A stretch of DNA of 61,051 nt from an uncultured Spirochaetia bacterium (GTDB lineage: Bacteria > Spirochaetota > Brachyspiria > Brachyspirales > Brachyspiraceae). The notes beneath the pieces were generated by a model. The model did not search any database, had not been told where the DNA came from, and saw nothing but the letters and a program-made list of their open reading frames with translations. Positions 1 to 8,380 of this stretch are shown in pieces (positions within the stretch are counted from its first letter, which is position 1; each line of letters starts with the position of its first letter). Made by a program: the position numbers and the translations under genes. Where the stretch lies: the NCBI GenBank assembly GCA_947038115.1, contig CAMQVF010000003.1, positions 1 to 61,051 of the forward strand, read 5' to 3'.

Positions 1-2
1 TA

Positions 3-62
3 ACTAGCTGTGTCGCTTTCGATATTTTTCTTCAAGAACCTTTGACAAAATACTGTTTTTAA
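3..62 (+). CDS. Possible 3' end of an upstream gene
   Basis: A frame open from the window edge ends with TAA at 60-62 and would give the tail TSCVAFDIFLQEPLTKYCF. It is too short to assign. A good promoter for the next gene overlaps it, so it could be chance. In some spirochaetes ybeY precedes tlyC, but these residues do not look like a YbeY tail. Confidence 0.2.
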   Translation, partial: TSCVAFDIFLQEPLTKYCF

Positions 63-70
63 TATAAATT
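42..70 (+). promoter_or_regulatory. Sigma-70 promoter candidate for the TlyC/CorC-like gene
   Basis: A perfect -35 TTGACA (42-47) is followed after 17 bp by TAAATT (65-70), or after 15 bp by TATAAA (63-68). The predicted transcription start falls only a few bases before the ATG at 80, and there is no Shine-Dalgarno sequence, so the message may be nearly leaderless. Confidence 0.45.
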
Positions 71-79
71 TGTATCACT

Positions 80-1384
80 ATGATTTTAGAAATAATAATT
101 CCATTAGTCTCTGTTGTAATACTTTTAATGTTGTCAGCTTTGTTTTCAGGGACAGAAACTGGCTACACATCAATTGATGACGTTACACTTTTAAGGCTTG
201 TACGAAAAAACAAATTAAAAGAAAGCGATAAGAAATTTTGGACGAATAAATTTTCATTAATTCCTGCGCTATTAGTAGGAAATAACGTAGTAAATATAGC
301 AGCAACTTCGATAATTACAGTCCTTGCGATTAATGTTGCAAAAATAACACCACTCTTATCAGAAGGTGCGTCTATAACTCTTATAACCGCATTATTTACA
401 ATTACACTTTTAATATTTGGTGAAGTATTACCAAAGCTATTTATGCGAGTTAATGCTGAAACATTTGTCCCGTATATTTTTGGTTTATCTAAAACATGCT
501 TTTATTTATTCAAACCCATTACAATTCTTTTAGAAGTAATTACTAATGTTGTAATAAGATATTTATTGCCTCCTAGTATGAGACCCACGACAAAAAGTAG
601 TCTTGTTTCAAGCATGGATGACATCACTTCAATAATAAATTTGGGTCATAAAGAAGGCATAATTATAGGCTCAACTATGGATTTGCTCACAGGCGTTATA
701 GACTTTAGAAATAAAACTGCTGAATCTATAATGATACCTCGTGTCGACATGTATTCTATTGACTCTGATATGTTAGTTAAAGATATTTTAGCATTATCAA
801 TAGGAACAGGGCATAGCCGATTTCCTGTATATGACGAAAATATTGACCATATCATTGGTGTTTTTCATACTAAATCGATATTTAAAGATTATTTAAAAAA
901 TAGCATGGTAGAAAAAAAAGCTACCGACTATATAATGCTACCCTACTTCGTGCCTGAAAACAAACCAATTAGCATGCTTTTTACTGAAATGCAAAAACAA
1001 AAACTTCAAATGGTAATAGTTATTGATGAATACGGTGGCACAGCTGGTCTTATTACTATGGAAGACATTATCGAAGAAATTATGGGTGAAATTGAGGATG
1101 AAAGCGATAAAGCCCAGTCTCATATAAAATTCAAAGGTAAACGTGCAATAGTTAATGGGCTTGCTCCATTAGATTTGGTTAATACAACATTGAAACTTGA
1201 TTTTCAACATGATGAATATCAAACAATAGCTGGATATATACTTGAGTATTTGGGCAGATTGCCTGATGAAAATGAAAAAATAGTGCTTGGACATTATAAT
1301 TGTCGAATAAAAAAAATGGAAGATAGACGTATTGTCGAAGTTGAATTTGTACCGATAAAAAAGACAATAGAAGAAATACATTAA
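80..1384 (+). CDS. tlyC: HlyC/CorC (TlyC) family membrane protein with DUF21 and CBS domains
   Basis: The 434 aa product has the architecture of the CorC/CNNM family. A hydrophobic DUF21 region with several membrane segments covers about residues 1-150. A CBS pair follows (about 200-335), starting near IMIPRVDM and ending in the family-typical stretch IDEYGGTAGLITMEDIIEEI. The C-terminal CorC_HlyC domain is about 345-430. Members are linked to magnesium or cobalt homeostasis; the haemolysin name comes from Brachyspira work and may not describe the true role. The protein should sit in the inner membrane with the CBS domains in the cytoplasm. The next gene starts 11 nt downstream, so the two are probably co-transcribed. 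Family assignment is firm; transported ion unknown. Confidence 0.9.
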   Translation: MILEIIIPLVSVVILLMLSALFSGTETGYTSIDDVTLLRLVRKNKLKESDKKFWTNKFSLIPALLVGNNVVNIAATSIITVLAINVAKITPLLSEGASITLITALFTITLLIFGEVLPKLFMRVNAETFVPYIFGLSKTCFYLFKPITILLEVITNVVIRYLLPPSMRPTTKSSLVSSMDDITSIINLGHKEGIIIGSTMDLLTGVIDFRNKTAESIMIPRVDMYSIDSDMLVKDILALSIGTGHSRFPVYDENIDHIIGVFHTKSIFKDYLKNSMVEKKATDYIMLPYFVPENKPISMLFTEMQKQKLQMVIVIDEYGGTAGLITMEDIIEEIMGEIEDESDKAQSHIKFKGKRAIVNGLAPLDLVNTTLKLDFQHDEYQTIAGYILEYLGRLPDENEKIVLGHYNCRIKKMEDRRIVEVEFVPIKKTIEEIH

Positions 1385-1395
1385 AAAAATTAAAC

Positions 1396-3930
1396 ATGAG
1401 TGAAAAAGATATAAGTTCCGTATTTTCAGATGAAGCTTTAGAATTCATAAGAAAATCAATTAAAGATTCAAATGGAAATGAAGTTTATTTTGGCGTAAAC
1501 TTTGATAAACATAATATGCTAGGAATTATCGATATCATCGCACGTGGTAATAAAGATTCGGTGCCTGCAATAATATCTCTTTCATTAGAATATGATGCCG
1601 TTTTACATAATCACCCATCTGGAAACCTCACTCCATCGAGGCCAGATATTTCTATAGCTAGTGAGCTTGGCAATAATGCTGGCGTTGGTTTTTATATTAC
1701 AAACAATGATGCAAGCGATTATTATGAAGTCGTACGGCCTATAAAATCGCAAGTTGTAAAAAAGCTTGATGAGTCAGAAACTTTATTTATGTTTTCAAAT
1801 AATGGCGTATTAGCTAAATCATTAGAAAGATATGAATATAGGCAAGAACAAACCGAACTTGTCGAAGCCACAATTACCGCACTTAATAGTAATAAACATT
1901 TAATGGCTGAAGCAGGAACTGGTATTGGCAAATCACTTTCTTATTTAGTGCCCGCATTATTATGGCTTAAAGAAAACAAAACTCGAATAGTTATTTCAAC
2001 AAATACAATAAATTTGCAACAGCAGTTAATATCAAAAGATATACCTGCAATAATAAAAATAATTGCTCCTGATGTGAAATATGCATTAGTTAAAGGGCGT
2101 TATAATTATGTATGCATAAAAAAAGTAAAAGACAATATAAAAGAATATGAAGGACGTCTCGATATTAACCAAGCTATGGACTTCTTCGAGAATATCGATG
2201 ATTGGATTACAAAAACGAAAGATGGTTCACTAACAGACTTGGGCTATAAACCATCGTCAGAACTTTGGGAAATGGTTTGCTGTGATAATGATACTTGCAC
2301 ACATAGAAAATGTGAATATTTAGAAGATTGCTTTTTTTATAAAATGCGAAAACAACTTAATGCATCGCAGCTTTTAATTGTTAATCATCATATTCTTTGT
2401 GCCGACTTGGCTATTTATGCGGAGACTGAAGGTAAAATCGCACTTCTGCCTAGGTACAGCAAAGTGATAATTGATGAGGCTCATAACTTTGATAATTCGG
2501 CTTCAAGTTATTTTGGTGGTGATGGTAGTAAAAATGGAGTTCTTAAGGCACTTTATTATATATCAAATTATGGTAGAGATAAAAATAAAAAAACTGGATT
2601 TATCAGTAAAATAAAAACAATGCTTGATGATAATCAACATTTAATAGAACAAGATGAATATAATAAAACGCTTGCATATATTAATTCGGCAGATGAAAAT
2701 GCATTAAGGCTTAAAAATATTTTAGATGATTCGACTAGACAATTTATGGCTTATTGTCATGAAAATATTGAGTCAAAACCAGGAATGCCATATAAATTTA
2801 GAATAAGTGAAAAGATAATTAATAGTGAGCATTGGCAAAAAGGTTTTAATCCGCTAAATGAGCTTCATATTTCTATGCTAAGTTTGGTAAATTTATGTGA
2901 TAAACTTATAAAATATTTTTTTGATATAATAATTGAAAAGTCTATCGACTGTGAAGAGCTTATGCAAATAAGTATCGCTTATACTGAACGACTAAGAAGA
3001 CAGCTAACTTCACTTAATATTGTAATAAATTATAAAAAAGATGAATACATCAGATGGATTGAAGCTAAGATTAGTAAAAAAGGAAATTTATTACTTTCAT
3101 GGCATATCACACCAGTTGATGTTGGTGAAGCCTTGAAACAATATTTGTATAATCGCTTTGATAGCGTGCTTTTATATTCGGCAACTCTCACAGTTGGTAA
3201 AAGTTTTGACTTCTTTGAAAAAAAACTAGGATTCAATTTAATACCTAAAGAAGCAAAAATAAATATTTATCTTGAGTCAACTTTCGACTATCAAAATAAT
3301 TCAAGACTTTATATTGCGAGTAAAGCACCCGACTCTACTAATGAAAAATTTAATGATTTTGTATCAGACTCTGTGATAAAAGCTTCAGACATAACAGGTG
3401 GAAGAAGTTTTGTTTTATTCACATCTTTTAGTTTGCTCTCTTCTGTTTATAATTCGACAGTTGAAATATTAAAGTCTAAAAATATAAATATTCTCACACA
3501 AGCTTCAGGCATGCATAGGCACACAATACTTGAGATGTTTAAGTCGTCAAATAATAATGTGCTTTTTGGTGTCGATTCGTTTTGGGAAGGTGTGGATGTT
3601 GCGGGTAAAAGTCTCGAAGTGGTTATAATTCCAAAATTACCATTCGCTGTCCCAACTGATCCCATTAGTGAAGGCAGATATGAATATATAAAAGAATCAG
3701 GTGGTGACGCATTTTTAGATTATGCATTGCCATTCGCTGTAATTAGATTTAAACAAGGTTTTGGTCGATTAATTAGAAGTAAAAATGATAGAGGTGTCGT
3801 TTTTGTTTTAGATAATAGACTTGTAACGAAAAGTTATGGTAAATATTTTATAGACTCACTTCCTCCAACAAAAATTATGGCTAATTCAACTGAAAATATT
3901 TTTAAAGATATGATGTTATTTTTTGAATAA
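1396..3930 (+). CDS. DinG/XPD-type iron-sulfur helicase with N-terminal JAMM (RadC-like) domain
   Basis: This 844 aa protein fuses two domains. Residues about 1-120 resemble the RadC/JAB fold and carry the full JAMM metal motif: H71-N-H73 followed by ten residues and D84 (HNHPSGNLTPSRPD), with E29 as likely upstream glutamate. Residues about 145-844 are a DinG-type superfamily 2 helicase: Walker A AGTGIGKS (173-180), a DEAH box (IIDEAHNF), and cysteines C240, C301, C306 and C312, whose last three reproduce the C-x4-C-x5-C spacing of the DinG 4Fe-4S domain. C-terminal helicase motifs include DSFWEGVD and QGFGRLIR. Gram-positive DinG proteins often carry an exonuclease at this end; a JAMM domain is much less usual. 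Likely role: unwinding DNA or R-loops in repair. The JAMM substrate is unknown. No clear Shine-Dalgarno; probably coupled to tlyC. Confidence 0.9.
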   Translation: MSEKDISSVFSDEALEFIRKSIKDSNGNEVYFGVNFDKHNMLGIIDIIARGNKDSVPAIISLSLEYDAVLHNHPSGNLTPSRPDISIASELGNNAGVGFYITNNDASDYYEVVRPIKSQVVKKLDESETLFMFSNNGVLAKSLERYEYRQEQTELVEATITALNSNKHLMAEAGTGIGKSLSYLVPALLWLKENKTRIVISTNTINLQQQLISKDIPAIIKIIAPDVKYALVKGRYNYVCIKKVKDNIKEYEGRLDINQAMDFFENIDDWITKTKDGSLTDLGYKPSSELWEMVCCDNDTCTHRKCEYLEDCFFYKMRKQLNASQLLIVNHHILCADLAIYAETEGKIALLPRYSKVIIDEAHNFDNSASSYFGGDGSKNGVLKALYYISNYGRDKNKKTGFISKIKTMLDDNQHLIEQDEYNKTLAYINSADENALRLKNILDDSTRQFMAYCHENIESKPGMPYKFRISEKIINSEHWQKGFNPLNELHISMLSLVNLCDKLIKYFFDIIIEKSIDCEELMQISIAYTERLRRQLTSLNIVINYKKDEYIRWIEAKISKKGNLLLSWHITPVDVGEALKQYLYNRFDSVLLYSATLTVGKSFDFFEKKLGFNLIPKEAKINIYLESTFDYQNNSRLYIASKAPDSTNEKFNDFVSDSVIKASDITGGRSFVLFTSFSLLSSVYNSTVEILKSKNINILTQASGMHRHTILEMFKSSNNNVLFGVDSFWEGVDVAGKSLEVVIIPKLPFAVPTDPISEGRYEYIKESGGDAFLDYALPFAVIRFKQGFGRLIRSKNDRGVVFVLDNRLVTKSYGKYFIDSLPPTKIMANSTENIFKDMMLFFE

Positions 3931-3964
3931 TAAAATATAATATAGTTAAGATGTCGGAGGTCTT

Positions 3965-5212
3965 ATGAAGAAAATAATAAAAATAATTTTAACTACAAGT
4001 TTTATCTTAATATTTACGATAAGTTGCGGTTTAAAGAAAGAAGATAAAGTAGTACTAAAAATGATTTCATGGCGAGTCAGTGATACAGAGACTATGAACG
4101 CATTATTAAGCAGATACTCACAAATAAATCCAAATGTAACTATTGAATTCAGTGGAATAAAAACTATGGATTATAATACTTTGGTAAAGTCAAGATCTAC
4201 AACGACAAAGTCCCCAGACTTGTTATTTGTAAAAAGTTATAATTCAGGAATGGAATTATTTGAAGAAGGTTATATTTTAGATATATCGAGTATTAAAGAT
4301 ATAGATAAAAACTTCTCCGCTTTAGGCATTGAGGCTTGGTCGGATAAGAATGGTAAAAAATTTGCAGTTCCATTGACAGCAGTGTCGCATAGTGTTTATT
4401 ACAATAAAGATATATTTGAAAGATATGGAATATATGAGTTTCCTAAAACTTGGGAAGAATTTTTATTAGTATGTGAAGTACTTAAGTCGAATGGAATTAC
4501 ACCATTAGCAAACTCAATCGGTGACAAATGGCATTTAAATGAAGTTCTATTCATGGGACTATTACCAAATTTTATCGGTGGCTCAGAGGGTAGAATTGCT
4601 TATGAAGAAGGTGATAGAAATTTTAATGACGAGAATATGATTCAAGCTTTAACTGCCTTAAAAGACTTACACCCCTATTTGCCTGACGACTATAGATCAA
4701 TGATTACTATTGACTCGATGGAAATGTTTCAAAGTGGAAATGCCGCCATGATTATAGATGGTTCATGGTCTATATTAGATTTTAAGCCTGTGTTATTTGA
4801 GCTTGGTATTGATTTAATTCCAGCACCAAAGAATAAACAAACTTATATGGTATTTCATCCCGATCAAGGAATAGCTATAAGTAGTAAAACTAAATACCCA
4901 AAAGAAGCACTAAAATTTTTAGAATGGGCATCTAGTGAAAAAGGTATCGAAGTTGTTAATAATTATATGTCTATAGGTTTTTTCCCTTTAAGTAAAAACA
5001 CTCCAAAAACTATAGATAATGATGCTAATAAATTTATATCATTCAATAACGAATCAAAAACTGATATTCGCTTTGCATGGGCTAAATTTATGTCAGGCAA
5101 GCCTTCTGGATACATTTTAATGCAAGATGCAGCCGTTAGTGTTATAACAAAAGAAAAGACACCAGAAGAAGCCGCTGATATATTAAATGCAAAAATTAAA
5201 AGATTAAAATAG
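3965..5212 (+). CDS. Extracellular solute-binding lipoprotein (family 1, sugar ABC type)
   Basis: The 415 aa protein begins with a lipoprotein signal peptide ending in the lipobox TISC at about residue 21. The mature part looks like a family 1 periplasmic binding protein (MalE/UgpB-like), with the N-lobe strand VVLKMISW, the FAVPLTAVSHSVYYNKDIF segment and a WEEF motif. It should be tethered to a membrane and bind a sugar or oligosaccharide for an ABC importer. No permease or ATPase gene lies beside it, so it is an orphan receptor that must share a transporter encoded elsewhere, or act as a sensor. A ribosome site GGAGG precedes the ATG. It follows the helicase by 34 nt and precedes ackA. Confidence 0.82.
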   Translation: MKKIIKIILTTSFILIFTISCGLKKEDKVVLKMISWRVSDTETMNALLSRYSQINPNVTIEFSGIKTMDYNTLVKSRSTTTKSPDLLFVKSYNSGMELFEEGYILDISSIKDIDKNFSALGIEAWSDKNGKKFAVPLTAVSHSVYYNKDIFERYGIYEFPKTWEEFLLVCEVLKSNGITPLANSIGDKWHLNEVLFMGLLPNFIGGSEGRIAYEEGDRNFNDENMIQALTALKDLHPYLPDDYRSMITIDSMEMFQSGNAAMIIDGSWSILDFKPVLFELGIDLIPAPKNKQTYMVFHPDQGIAISSKTKYPKEALKFLEWASSEKGIEVVNNYMSIGFFPLSKNTPKTIDNDANKFISFNNESKTDIRFAWAKFMSGKPSGYILMQDAAVSVITKEKTPEEAADILNAKIKRLK

Positions 5213-5219
5213 TATTTTC

Positions 5220-5248
5220 TTTACTTAGTGTTCTATATATGTTATAAT
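5220..5248 (+). promoter_or_regulatory. ackA promoter
   Basis: TTTACT (5220-5225), 17 bp spacer, perfect TATAAT (5243-5248). It lies just after the stop of the binding-protein gene and about 30 nt before the ackA ATG, so ackA has its own promoter. It also argues against translation from the upstream ATG at 5228, which falls inside this promoter. Confidence 0.65.
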
Positions 5249-5278
5249 TATTACACTATTAATAAATGGAGAAATTTT

Positions 5279-6463
5279 ATGAAAGTTTTAGTTGTAAACT
5301 CTGGTAGTTCGAGCATAAAATACCAAGTATTTGAGATGCCCGAGGCAAAAGTAGCTGCAAAAGGTCTACTTGAGCGAATAGGTGAGAATGAAAGTAAGTT
5401 AAAGCATACAGGTAATGAAAAAACTAAAGAAATTACAAAGGCTATTAAAGATCATGCTGAAGGTATGAATTTAATATTCTCTATGCTTCTAGACTCTGAA
5501 TATGGTGTAATCAAAGATATTAGCGAAATTACAGCCGTAGGACATAGAATTGTTCATGGTGGTGAGGCGTTTACAAAGTCTACATTAATTGATGATAGTG
5601 TAATCAAAGAAATTGAAAATTATACTGAATTAAGCCCACTGCATAACCCTGCCAATTTAGTTGGTATAAATGCTTGCAAAGAATTACTTAAAAATGCAAA
5701 AATGGTTGCTTGCTTCGATACAAGCTTTCACCAAACAATGCCTGAACATGCTTATATGTATGCCCTACCTTATGAATATTATAAAAAATATAAGGTTCGC
5801 CGTTATGGTTTCCATGGTACATCTCATAAATATGTATATGGTGAAGCATTAAAAGTATTAAACAAGGCTTCTGCTAATGTTATAGTTTGTCATTTAGGCA
5901 ATGGCGCTAGTGTATGTGCAATACAACAAGGTAAATCGATAGATACTAGCATGGGACTTACTCCGCTTGAAGGGCTTGTTATGGGCACACGTTCTGGCGA
6001 TATGGACCCTGCTATTGTTACTTATATTATGGATAAAACTGGTGCGAGCACTAAAGAAATGAATGATATATTAAATAAAAAAAGTGGTTTACTAGGTATA
6101 TCTGAAATAAGCAATGATATGAGAAATATTTTAGTTGAAGAAAAAAATGGCAACAAACAAGCAAAACTTGCTCTTGATATGTTCTGCTATAGAGTAAAAA
6201 AATATATAGGTTCTTATATAGCGGCTTTAGGTAAAGTTGACGCTATTGTATTTACTGGTGGAATTGGTGAAAATGACCCTCATATTAGACATAGAATCTT
6301 AGACAATATGCAAGCTTTTGGAATTGAAATCGATGACGAGAAGAATAGTTCTGCTCGTAATTGTGCTCCTTTCGCTTCAAGCAATGCAAAAATTGATCTA
6401 CTTGTTATAGCTACTGATGAAGAAAAAGCAATAGCTATAGATACTTATGAGCTTGCTAAATAA
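5279..6463 (+). CDS. ackA: Acetate kinase
   Basis: Acetate kinase makes ATP and acetate from acetyl phosphate and ADP, the last step of fermentative acetate production. The 394 aa length is normal. Visible signatures are the N-terminal VLVVNSGSSSIKYQV phosphate-binding strand, GHRIVHGGE, FDTSFHQTMP, the GFHGTSH loop, CHLGNGASV and GTRSGDMDPA, and the C-terminal FTGGIGEN. The ATG at 5279 is chosen over an in-frame ATG at 5228 because the family starts at MKVLVVNSG, because GGAGA sits 6-10 bases upstream, and because a strong promoter lies between the two. A phosphotransacetylase gene is not in the window. Followed by a hairpin terminator. Confidence 0.97.
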   Translation: MKVLVVNSGSSSIKYQVFEMPEAKVAAKGLLERIGENESKLKHTGNEKTKEITKAIKDHAEGMNLIFSMLLDSEYGVIKDISEITAVGHRIVHGGEAFTKSTLIDDSVIKEIENYTELSPLHNPANLVGINACKELLKNAKMVACFDTSFHQTMPEHAYMYALPYEYYKKYKVRRYGFHGTSHKYVYGEALKVLNKASANVIVCHLGNGASVCAIQQGKSIDTSMGLTPLEGLVMGTRSGDMDPAIVTYIMDKTGASTKEMNDILNKKSGLLGISEISNDMRNILVEEKNGNKQAKLALDMFCYRVKKYIGSYIAALGKVDAIVFTGGIGENDPHIRHRILDNMQAFGIEIDDEKNSSARNCAPFASSNAKIDLLVIATDEEKAIAIDTYELAK

Positions 6464-6481
6464 AATTAATTACTAAAAATT

Positions 6482-6508
6482 GGGTGGTATTAATTTATCA
6501 CCCTTTTT
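6482..6508. terminator. Terminator between convergent ackA and TPR gene
   Basis: Stem GGGTGGT (6482-6488) pairs with ATCACCC (6497-6503, one G-T wobble) and is followed by TTTTT. An A-run upstream gives a weaker U-tract on the other strand, so it may serve both genes. Confidence 0.7.
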
Positions 6509-6512
6509 ATAA

Positions 6513-7220
6513 TTAATGAATATCTTCAGCCTCCATCTCAGCCTCTTTAATCTCATTATTCATACCATCATTATTTATTATATTAGTAGCATTACTTATC
6601 GTTGGAATTCCTAATATACCATTTACACGAGTAATCGAATTTTGAAGACCTTTATAATTAGGATTGATTTTAAATGCCCGTTTATATAAATCAAGAGCAT
6701 CTATAAAATTTTTCTGTCTTTCATAAGAAGCACCTAAGTTTACAATATACACAACATTATTTGGACTATAAACTGTAGCTTTTATAAATGATGCCTCAGC
6801 TTGCTTAAAGTTCGTTTGATATAAATGTAGAAGCCCAACAAAATTATGAATATACGCACTTTTCGGATTAAATTCTAGCGACTTTTCCATAGCTAGAATA
6901 GCCTCATTCGTATTTCCAAGTTTATATAAAGAATAACCTCTTTGGAAATGAAGTGTCGATGAGTATCTATTTACAACAATACCTGAGCGTGCCGTTTTTA
7001 ACATACTATCATAATCACCCAAACGCATATAAGAATTTGCCAAAACTTCAAAATATTCGATTTTCAACACAGGAGAATTAGCTATCTCATATTCAAACAA
7101 ACGTGCCGCATTTATATAATCTCTATTTTTATATGCTCTATATGCATCATCAATATTTTTGGCAAATAGATTAAAGCATAATAACATAAAACAAGAGAAA
7201 ATGATTATTTTAATCTTCAT
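6513..7220 (-). CDS. Secreted tetratricopeptide-repeat protein
   Basis: The 236 aa product starts with a cleavable-looking signal (MKIKIIIFSCFMLLCFNLFA) and continues as TPR helices to about residue 215, with recognisable units around YRAYKNRDYINAARLFEYE, YSLYKLGNTNEAILAMEKSL and YERQKNFIDALDLYKRAF. It ends in an acidic tail. TPR proteins are scaffolds; no partner can be read here. The start at 7220 is preferred over a longer frame to 7298 because it yields the signal peptide. That makes an 11-base overlap with the upstream gene, so the two are probably translationally coupled. Likely periplasmic. Confidence 0.75.
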   Translation of the reverse strand: MKIKIIIFSCFMLLCFNLFAKNIDDAYRAYKNRDYINAARLFEYEIANSPVLKIEYFEVLANSYMRLGDYDSMLKTARSGIVVNRYSSTLHFQRGYSLYKLGNTNEAILAMEKSLEFNPKSAYIHNFVGLLHLYQTNFKQAEASFIKATVYSPNNVVYIVNLGASYERQKNFIDALDLYKRAFKINPNYKGLQNSITRVNGILGIPTISNATNIINNDGMNNEIKEAEMEAEDIH

Positions 7221-8052
7221 TTTTCTTAAAACTTTGTAGTCTAAAATCGGTAACCATGGCACGTGCATAAAGCACTGTCGCATAGTAAACTTCTTCAAAA
7301 CTCTTGCCTATAAAAAATTTATAAACACGCTCATTTAAATTTGGAAAATCGCGATGAAAATCAATCTTCTCGGTTGAACTTGATCTCACAGCTATATCAC
7401 GTAATTTTTCAAGTTTTGATAAAAATGAATGAAGAAAGAAACCAACTTCTTTTAATATAAACTGCTCAGCTCTACCAGTATTTTTATGTTTATCGAGATC
7501 GAAAATATAATCAGAATACACTTGAGGGCATTTTGAAGTGGTGTGGTCAGATACAAATTGTTGAAATCTATTATCAATATCTTTAAAAGATGACTCAACA
7601 GCATAATCACAACCTCTAAAAAGAGCATAAAACTTAACTACTGTAAAACAGCAATAAAGTTCTTCAAGACCACCGTAGATATGAGATATCTCGTCGTCAC
7701 AGTCCTCATGCAAAAACTTTTTAGGGTATTTAGTTACAGCATCATAAAAGTCAGAAATCATATCATCAACTTTCTTTGTAAATGATCGATCATAATTTTC
7801 TTGTTTTTTCTTTTCAATTGTTTCTTTACTTTTAGCCATACTCGATATCTTTGACTTAATATCACCCAATGCCTGAAATTCAGCCATTAAAAATATAGCG
7901 ACATCTGACTTACTATTTAAAGTTAGTCTATATCTTTCATTAAAAGCCTCTAAATTATAAAATCCTGCTCCATATTTAGCAGCACCATCTTCATAAGCTA
8001 ACCTTATTTTAGATAAAGTCTCAGTAATTTCTTTTTCACTAAATCTAGCCAT
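7210..8052 (-). CDS. Conserved hypothetical cytoplasmic protein
   Basis: I do not recognise this 280 aa protein. It is predicted soluble and largely helical, with a Lys/Glu-rich stretch near residues 70-90 (SKETIEKKKQEN) and a run of aromatic and Cys residues (EELYCCFTVVKFYALFRGCD) near the middle. The start at 8052 (MARFSEKEITETLSK) is chosen because a strong GGAGG lies 6 bases upstream. A longer frame to 8154 would put a promoter inside the coding region and add a hydrophobic leader. Its 3' end overlaps the TPR gene by 11 bases, suggesting one operon. Confidence 0.7.
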   Translation of the reverse strand: MARFSEKEITETLSKIRLAYEDGAAKYGAGFYNLEAFNERYRLTLNSKSDVAIFLMAEFQALGDIKSKISSMAKSKETIEKKKQENYDRSFTKKVDDMISDFYDAVTKYPKKFLHEDCDDEISHIYGGLEELYCCFTVVKFYALFRGCDYAVESSFKDIDNRFQQFVSDHTTSKCPQVYSDYIFDLDKHKNTGRAEQFILKEVGFFLHSFLSKLEKLRDIAVRSSSTEKIDFHRDFPNLNERVYKFFIGKSFEEVYYATVLYARAMVTDFRLQSFKKNED

Positions 8053-8098
8053 TAAACCTCCAACTTCTTCTGTTAAACATAAAACAATCAGTATGCAC

Positions 8099-8127
8099 AT
8101 TATATATATAAAAATACCAAATTTCAA
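8099..8127 (-). promoter_or_regulatory. Promoter for the hypothetical/TPR gene pair
   Basis: Read on the minus strand: TTGAAA (8127-8122), 17 bp, perfect TATAAT (8104-8099), about 47 nt before the chosen start at 8052. This supports the shorter start of that gene. Confidence 0.6.
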
Positions 8128-8181
8128 GTAATAAATTATAGAAAATTTACTCATTTTTAATTAATAAAAATAGATTTAGTA

Positions 8182-8210
8182 TTTACAATTCATAATAAAT
8201 ATACTATCAT
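8182..8210 (+). promoter_or_regulatory. Candidate promoter for the hyd operon
   Basis: TTTACA (8182-8187), 17 bp, TATCAT (8205-8210). This would give a leader of about 165 nt that contains the repeated TCTTAAA elements. A closer promoter inside the leader cannot be excluded. Confidence 0.4.
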
Positions 8211-8380
8211 TAAGATGTATCCTAAATGTGCAACTTGACTTTATAAAGTTTAGCATGAAGGTTTCTATTTTAGATAAGTCTTAAATTAAGAGGTTTTATC
8301 CTTTTAGTCTTAAAGATTATATTCCTATCTTAAAAAGATCCTCAATAGTTAAACTTTAAAATAATTTATGGAGTTTTTCT

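Larger units (their letters stand above)
8053..8380. other. Divergent intergenic region upstream of the hydrogenase maturation operon
   Basis: This 328 bp gap separates a minus-strand pair from the plus-strand hyd operon. It holds the minus-strand promoter at 8099-8127, a weaker plus-strand promoter at 8182-8210, and three copies of TCTTAAA (8279-8285, 8308-8314, 8328-8334) in the leader. I see no RNA gene or open frame of note. Confidence 0.6.

Noticed and set aside
5228-5278. Upstream in-frame ATG that would lengthen acetate kinase by 17 residues
   Set aside because: It falls within the TTTACT-17-TATAAT promoter, the family starts at MKVLVVNSG, and the ATG at 5279 has a ribosome site.
7221-7298. 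N-terminal extension of the TPR protein
   Set aside because: It would bury the signal peptide at residue 27 and overlap the neighbour by 89 bases.
8053-8154. N-terminal hydrophobic extension of the 280 aa hypothetical protein
   Set aside because: The stretch contains a good minus-strand promoter, and GGAGG precedes the internal ATG at 8052.
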